In this document: positions 57,870-64,000 of the stretch, one piece after another
How positions within the stretch are numbered: position 1 is the stretch's first letter
How the letters are laid out: each line of letters starts with the position of its first letter
Assembly: GCF_000003815.2 (NCBI RefSeq)
Contig: NC_049981.1
Location: 27,847,979 to 27,911,978 of the forward strand
DNA: 64,000 nucleotides
From: Branchiostoma floridae
Taxonomy: Eukaryota > Chordata > Leptocardii > Amphioxiformes > Branchiostomatidae
Reading direction: 5' to 3'
Translations under genes and position numbers: made by a program
The notes under the pieces: model-generated
The model's database searches: none
Told to the model about the DNA's origin: nothing
Seen by the model: only the letters and a program-made list of their open reading frames with translations

Positions 57870-60800
57870 TCATACAAGACTGATCAGTAAGAAACAATGA
57901 TGACAGGATTAGAAGAGACAGGTTGTAGTGAATGTCCATGAAGTGAACAGATTTTTGAGGTGGATGTCAGATGATCAGACCCACTTGTGTCAAACCGTGT
58001 TAGTCCAGGGCCAGCTCAAACTGGTGCCGCGGGCATGGGTTTTCTCCAAGCAGACGTTGGGGTGGGATACAGCTTGTTTGTTTGTTTGTTTATTTCGATC
58101 TCCAATTAGAGTTACAATTATTATCATAACTCTATTCTTCCTGGAGTCGTCCATCAACATTACATATTACAGTAATGTTTGTTGATCGCCTAGCTTTAAA
58201 GAAGGTCCATCATCGCACCTTACATGTGAGGGACAGTCAATGTATTAAGGAATCTAGGCGATCAACATCTTCTTGTAGATCAGGCACGCTAATGGTCAAG
58301 GGTCTAAACATTCTTTGACATATCAACCTATTTCTATATAGTAAGGTAGTAAGGTCTTTGAAGGTAATAAGATTTACCTATAGGCCGGATCCGTAATGCA
58401 TTGAATTCTACTGAACAAGCAGCAAGACAGCTGAACAGTTAAACTTTGAGTTTATCATCATATCGTGAACAATCCGTGATAAACTGACGTAAATGAGGTT
58501 GTTCTATATTGGTCCCTTGTTGCTACAAAGTACAAACTTTCCTTTTGCTTTATTTACTCAATCACAGCTATTCCTTTCTTTCTATCCCTCCCCTTGACCC
58601 TACACGGACATCACTTCCCGATTTGTTGTTCTAGGATTATCCGGTAAAACCCCACTAGACAATCCACACACAATCCACACACAATCGCGCTGATCCCGCG
58701 CAAATCGCCTGACAAATCCCCACCACTTAGCCGGGTCCGCCGTGGCTCATTCTCGTGCCCAGAGTAACAATAGCCCTCACACCTCGCTAATGGAAACATA
58801 AGCCCGCAGGATTTACCGATTTCTGTCCACTTGTATGACTTGTCGACCGGGGTGGGGTGGGGGTGGTGTACTGGTGTTAGGAGTGAAAGTTTGGGACGTG
58901 TGGACAAGATAATGCGTCATATTCTTTTTCGTAGATTATCATACTGTTTTATAATCTTACAAACTAAAAATGAAGCAAGCACTACTATTATTCAGAAAAA
59001 GGACTGACTTTGACTTCGGAAGTAATTTGATGCCAGATCCGTGAGGTCGTTTGTTCTTTGTCTCTCGTCGTGATCAGTCTTTCCTCGCGACACTATAGGC
59101 CTTCCACAACGCCACAAAAATCTGTCCCCTATTGTTTCAACGACGTGAAAAATTACCCATCAATCTCACCCTTAATACCCCACAGGGAAAGGAAGACCCC
59201 CCTTAAGTACATCGATTTTTGGGTTCATAAATTTTCTGACGTCTGAATGTACAAGAATGTGGGTCGCTGGTTGGTCTGGTCGATGAATAATGACGTCAGG
59301 TAGCTGTTAGTGCAAGGCCGTTGGACCTGTAGCCGTGGGCGTCCTGTACGTCTTGGAGCCCGCCTCACCTGTACCTACACGCAGGTGTGTGCACACCTAT
59401 GTTCCCGTTATCTCTCACCACAATGTTTACACTGCCTTAGCCTCGCGTGCTCCCGGCCAATACACAGGGACAACCCGCGGATAAACTTCTCAGTAAACTC
59501 GATTTATGAGATTTAAGAGGACCTTTGTTCGAAAAACCCACCGCTTTAGGTCTAATCGAAATCTAGTAGGAACTGATTTGATGAAAACGCAGACACAGAA
59601 GTTATTCTAGTATCCAGTACGGGTCATGTAGTAACAATAGAACAGACATTCTGTCGCCCGAATCTACGAAACTACAGCTTTGTGGTGACGAACTGCACAC
59701 AAGTTAGGTAGTCAGGTGTGAACGCGTGTCGGAGAACTTTGCTTTGGGATATTGTTGTCAGTTTATCTGAATAGATATTTTAGCAGGATAATCTGCCAAA
59801 AGGAAAAAAAATGACGAAACTGCTTTGTTAGGAAGAGAACAGATTTCGTAATGATAAACTAGATCGTCTCGCATTTTTGATTTTAGATTTGCAAATTGAC
59901 GAAATAACTTTAGGCCGCTTAAGGTTTTTGTAGAGGTGTTTGGTGTGATTTTTCAGAAAAAAAAAAGTTTTGTGTTTTACGACTGAATACTTTCACATGT
60001 GAACATGTCTGCTTTGTGTTACTTGTGTGGGATTCTATTGTATTTGGTTTACGGAAGAAAGGTTTGTGCACAATAAACACAGAAATTTTACCAGGTATGA
60101 TTGCATATGTTTATGGACATAACACCGTCACACAAAACTCATCCCTGACATTATTAGCATCACAGCATGGGTTCTTGTATTATTTCTCATTCCGTTACTG
60201 AGGTCTACTAATTTACGAGATATCTTTCTTTTACAATAACTACAATTTTCTCAGACCATTATTTCCCCTTTCATCCCTTTCCTAGTTTATTTCTATGGAT
60301 ACTGTCAATTATCCTGTATTCTATGGAGGAAAGCGTCCCTATTATTAGATATGAACACCTGGTGACAGGCACAGAAACAGTAATTTCCATTTACGAGCGA
60401 GCTCTTAGTGTGTGCGCTGACTCGGAAGTAATGCCAAACGTGTGGCAGATTAAAGCTCAAGAATACTGGGAAACAACCGAACAAAAGCCGGCCGCAATGT
60501 CACGGAACGTTCGGACTACAGTTCCCGGCTTTGTCCTGTCGCACTGGCGGAATTTAAGGCAATAATTAAGGTTATTTATCAACCTCCACTCAGCTGACAG
60601 CGCGCTTTGATGGAGGAGAGGAGGATGGAAGAATTAAGAGCCCGGCGACAAAAGGTAGACAGGTGAGAGTGTGGTACAATGCATACTCACCTGCATAATC
60701 GTACAAAAGACGGCATGGCCACACCCTGTCAGCTAGACATTCAAAAGAGAATAAATCGTGCACGGTCGGCATTTTTGGCGGGAAAACTATTGTGATGTGT

Positions 60801-62700
60801 GGACAGGTAACGTTAGTTGTAGAAAGGTAGTCTCTAACAGACTAACTGCGCCGGCTACACGGATATTGTTTGACAGGGGATCCGGAGTTTGACGACTGAT
60901 AGGTAACATTTACCTTCCAAGGGAAATGATATTACCCTTCTCGCGTATTGACTCTCCCGGTCTATTATTCCCCTTACCTCTACCAAATCCCACCACATAT
61001 CACCCCCGAGGAAGGCCTGATGGAGGCTAGCCAAACTCCCGAGGAAAATTATTCGTAAAGAGTTCGATTGTTTGCTATCAGCTAGCCAAATTTGAGATGA
61101 ATTGGCATTTGAGTTCGCATTGACAGTCAAAATGAGGAAGACAGTTTTCAGGACCTCTTTCCTGAAGTACCCTTTCCTTTGTTGATGAAATTGTGTTTAT
61201 CACATTACAGTGTTATCTATCTATACTACTATCCATGTCTCCATACTTTCCATGCATTCGTTGATACGTTCCCCCTTAACCCTTCATCCATAATGACAAA
61301 CCACATGTTAGTGGAATTTTATAGAACAAGCTAATTTTGTCCAGTTGCATTCTCAACATCATCGGATTCATTGCATGGTTGACTATTACAGTAGAGGCGT
61401 CTCCAACATTGTCATACTACAGCAGTACAGACCTGTCAATCAGGCCAGAGACACCGATCACGTGTCTGTTCCCCCACTGTTACCCCTGCAGTGTAATTGC
61501 TACCTTCCTATCTACAAAGGATAAAGAGTACGTTAAACTCACCATGAATCACGACGCTCCCGTCGTGCTCTGCGCTGTGACGTTCCATTAGAATCCTTGC
61601 CGTCCAGTATACGTACTCCGTGATATCCTTCTCACATGGAGCACCTCCCGTAACGTAACAACTCTGTCTGCGGGTAATCCTTTCGTCAATCCACAGAATC
61701 CAACTGAATAAGCCGACAGGAGTTGTTTAGAAGACAAGCGGTCGGTGAAAATGCCATTTCTGTGTGTAATGGTGTCACACGGCCGAAGTTTTGTGTTGTC
61801 ACAGGTTCTGTAACTTGAACAACCATGCACATCTCTGTGTAGTCGTTGTTGTTTACATCATGAGGTCTATTCAGTTCGAATCAGCAGAGGATAAGATGTG
61901 TCAAAGGGATCCATTGCCTTCAAGTTTGCCTTCTTGGTCTGCATTTCTGCCGTCCGTCGTTGTTCACTGTCAATGTCATCGCCATTCTGTATCATAGATT
62001 TACAAAATCGTAAACGATCAAATGCACTAAAACTTTTAATCATCATACCAGCACTATGAGCATCTTTGCGATTTTTTTCATATAAATCATATACAATGTA
62101 ATAACATCTTTCATGCAGCATCAAGGAGGTTATATCAACGTTAAAGTCAACGTTACACACATCTTAGCACCAAGGAGGTCAAAATATGTGTATGCCATTG
62201 GAATGTGTATCCGTATATTGTGTATTCTTAAGCAGAAAAGCAGCAACGACATGGTTGATACTCGTCAACCTACGTTAGCGCCTTGAACTTTTTTCTGTTT
62301 TCCACCTCTTACAAGCGCCGAACACGCGAACCCTAAACTTGATGCATTAGGTATCATTCATCATCTGACAATGTGGAAGAGCGCGAAAGTAGCCAGGTTT
62401 ACCACGCTTTTAGATAGCTGTTGTGTATAGATAGAGAGAATGATTGAAAGACCTCAGGAGGATACAGACTTCTGTAGTATTAAACAGCTGACCTGTTTCC
62501 CTCCCTGGGTACCAGAAGTTCATCTGTTGAACTTTGTTGACCTTGGCGGGACTAATTACACGTAAGTAATGGAGCCGGAGTCCATCTCTTAATGGGACGC
62601 AGTGTGAGTCCGAGGCGGCCCCACCCCCTGGATGCGCCCGTGTTCAGACCGTAACCGCCCCTGGGGACTCCCTCTCTTTAGCCACTTGTTCCCGCCATTG
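57870..62700. other. Long non-coding stretch, no gene supported
   Basis: I see a GTTT microsatellite at about 58076-58090 and an inverted pair (TGTTGATCGCCTAG at about 58180, CTAGGCGATCAACA at about 58254). Complex, moderately GC-rich sequence at 58610-58900, 60390-60590 and 62470-62700 lacks repeat character and would be worth conservation analysis. No exon chain was found on either strand. Confidence 0.4.
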
Positions 62701-62722
62701 TTCGTGTCCAGGTGGGTGCCTG

Positions 62723-62754
62723 GCCGCCATCTTGTCGCCGCCATGGCTGTGACG
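62723..62754 (+). promoter_or_regulatory. YY1-type promoter motif with possible first coding exon
   Basis: GCCGCCATCTTG (62723-62734) is a YY1 element of the kind that sits just downstream of start sites in housekeeping promoters. Nine bases on, an ATG in strong context (GCCATGG) opens MAVT and then meets a GTACGT donor at 62755. This is how a short first coding exon of a plus-strand gene running out of the window would look. No second exon is visible to confirm it. Confidence 0.28.
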
Positions 62755-62894
62755 GTACGTTGTAATTACGTGCTTGTGTTCTGGCATCAATCAGGAGGGC
62801 TGGACACATCGGCAGGACAGTGGCACCGCGACAACCCCCTGTCGTATTGTCCTGCCCCGCACTTAACCAGCCTTGTCCGGGCGCGTCTGGTAAC

Positions 62895-62942
62895 AACAAT
62901 GTTCACAAGGACATAAAGAACAATGTTCACAAGGACATAAAG
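62895..62942. repeat. Perfect 24-bp tandem duplication
   Basis: AACAATGTTCACAAGGACAT plus AAAG occurs at 62895-62918 and immediately again at 62919-62942. Confidence 0.95.
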
Positions 62943-63230
62943 GATACCAACTTTCTATTTCATACTACAAAGGAGTCCTAGCTTTGGCGCCAAGTTGTAT
63001 CGCCAGGGCGTGAGCTGTCTACAGATGTCTTCTGCCGGTGTCTGTGATTCTACTTTATTATTAAGTCCGGATCCCTATTTGTATTTGCTCACTTTTCATC
63101 TTCTTTCTCATTTCCGTAGTGAAAATATCATAAGGTAGCCAATGCCGGTATTACAAAGCAGCATGAATACCGATGCACTACCACTGCATTTTTCCTAATG
63201 CCGGACGTCACGAAATTAACTTTTATGTTA

Positions 63231-63476
63231 AGGCCCCCTCTCACTTGACGTGCGGCACGCTTGCGGCATTGCTGCGTTCGTTCACTGCGGTACTGTTTTG
63301 TTATTTTCTCCGATTTGTTATAATTCAGATATTGCGCAATACGTAAAAGTGTGACATAGAAGACCACAAAATACACAACAAGTAAGAAAATTCGTTCTTT
63401 ATCTCTGAAACTCGTTGAGCATCTTCCGAACGCAGCAATGCCGCAAGCGTGCCGCACGTCAAGTGAGAGGGGGCCT
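63231..63476. mobile_element. 246-bp PIF/Harbinger-type MITE with TTA target duplication
   Basis: Near-perfect 50-bp terminal inverted repeats start AGGCCCCCTCTCACTTGACG. TTA lies on each side (63228-63230 and 63477-63479). A three-base TWA duplication with AGGCCCC-type ends is characteristic of PIF/Harbinger. The interior (about 145 bp) is non-coding. Confidence 0.88.
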
Positions 63477-63479
63477 TTA

Positions 63480-64000
63480 GTTCTTTTATGTTTGAAGGAT
63501 ATAAGTTTTAATCCATCTAGTCGTTACAGTACCAAGAAAAAGTACTGAGGCGGGATGAAAGTGCACCAAAACGGCGTACAAGTGAAAATTCGCGATTAAG
63601 GAACATCAAGGACAACGGTTACACATCTCAATTTTCAGAGATGAAGAAACACTGCCTGAAAAGCCTCATTTCCAGGATGGAAACTGACTTACACAGTCCT
63701 GGAAATTAAACATGTCCTTCAAAATCCGGAGGTTTCATGCCTGCAAACGAGACGTGTACAGTCCTTTACATGTCCTAGAATCTCGCGGAAACGAACCATT
63801 TCTGTGTGCAGGACGTGTAAAGGGCTTGAAATACCCTTACAGATTCCCTTGAAACAACCTTACACGACAGGACATGAGCCGTGTGTTGCATTGTGTGTTG
63901 GCGGAATATGCATACATTAGCGGCCAATTACCACCTAATTATCTTTCCCCGGTCTGCCTCACCCAGTGCATCCCTTTTGTCATGGAAAGTGGCGTCGAGA
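63480..64000. other. Window end, nothing recognised
   Basis: About 520 bp with no frame, splice chain or strong repeat. Short phrases such as GGACGTGTAAAGGGC recur in diverged or inverted form around 63750-63820, possibly part of an old repeat. Confidence 0.4.

Overview
This is animal nuclear DNA, most likely from an amphioxus (Branchiostoma). Genes are split by GT-AG introns, coding density is low, and the intergenic and intronic DNA is packed with short inverted-repeat elements. The proteins read as basal-chordate orthologues of vertebrate genes. Several repeats (an element ending in TAACGTTAGTTCACC, a TTACCTCCAT hairpin, a CATAATTC-ended element) look like amphioxus families I remember, but the genus is inferred, not proven. 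No prokaryotic operon, CRISPR array or viral gene is visible. There is one 100-N assembly gap at 42498-42597.

Layout. (1) 1-10384: no supported gene; repeats and anonymous DNA, possibly holding missing 3' exons of the next gene. (2) 10645-18141, minus: nine exons of a C2orf81 (DUF4639-type) orthologue whose C-terminal exons I could not fix. Its introns carry a 1.39-kb foldback element, a hAT-type MITE with an 8-bp TSD and a TAACGTTA-ended MITE. (3) 18142-20597: divergent promoter region, a piggyBac-like element flanked by TTAA, and two tRNA-like sequences. (4) 20598-30364, plus: a complete 16-exon RAD54B orthologue (972 aa). (5) 33254-39797, plus: a complete five-exon sigma-class glutathione transferase (HPGDS type, 241 aa) with an unusual MGCGAS N-terminus; its large intron 3 is a nest of mobile elements, including a MULE-like MITE with a perfect 9-bp TSD and a short insert with a 17-bp TSD and a hammerhead-ribozyme-like core. 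(6) 39798-50442: 10.6 kb intergenic DNA with minisatellites, MITEs and the gap. (7) 50443-51213, minus: an intronless Atonal-class bHLH gene with a TATA box. (8) 51214-64000: about 12.8 kb without a convincing gene, holding two more MITEs with clear TSDs and a possible promoter plus first exon near 62743.

The genes do not form a pathway: RAD54B acts in homologous recombination, the GST in glutathione or prostaglandin chemistry, Atonal in neural fate, and C2orf81 is uncharacterised. The notable arrangement is GST-sigma beside Atonal, which matches human 4q22, where ATOH1 and HPGDS are close neighbours. No wholly new multi-gene system was found. The strongest unusual items are the putatively dual-acylated GST with a strong internal start, the hammerhead-like retro-insert, the set of TSD-bearing MITE families, and the ATOH-HPGDS linkage.
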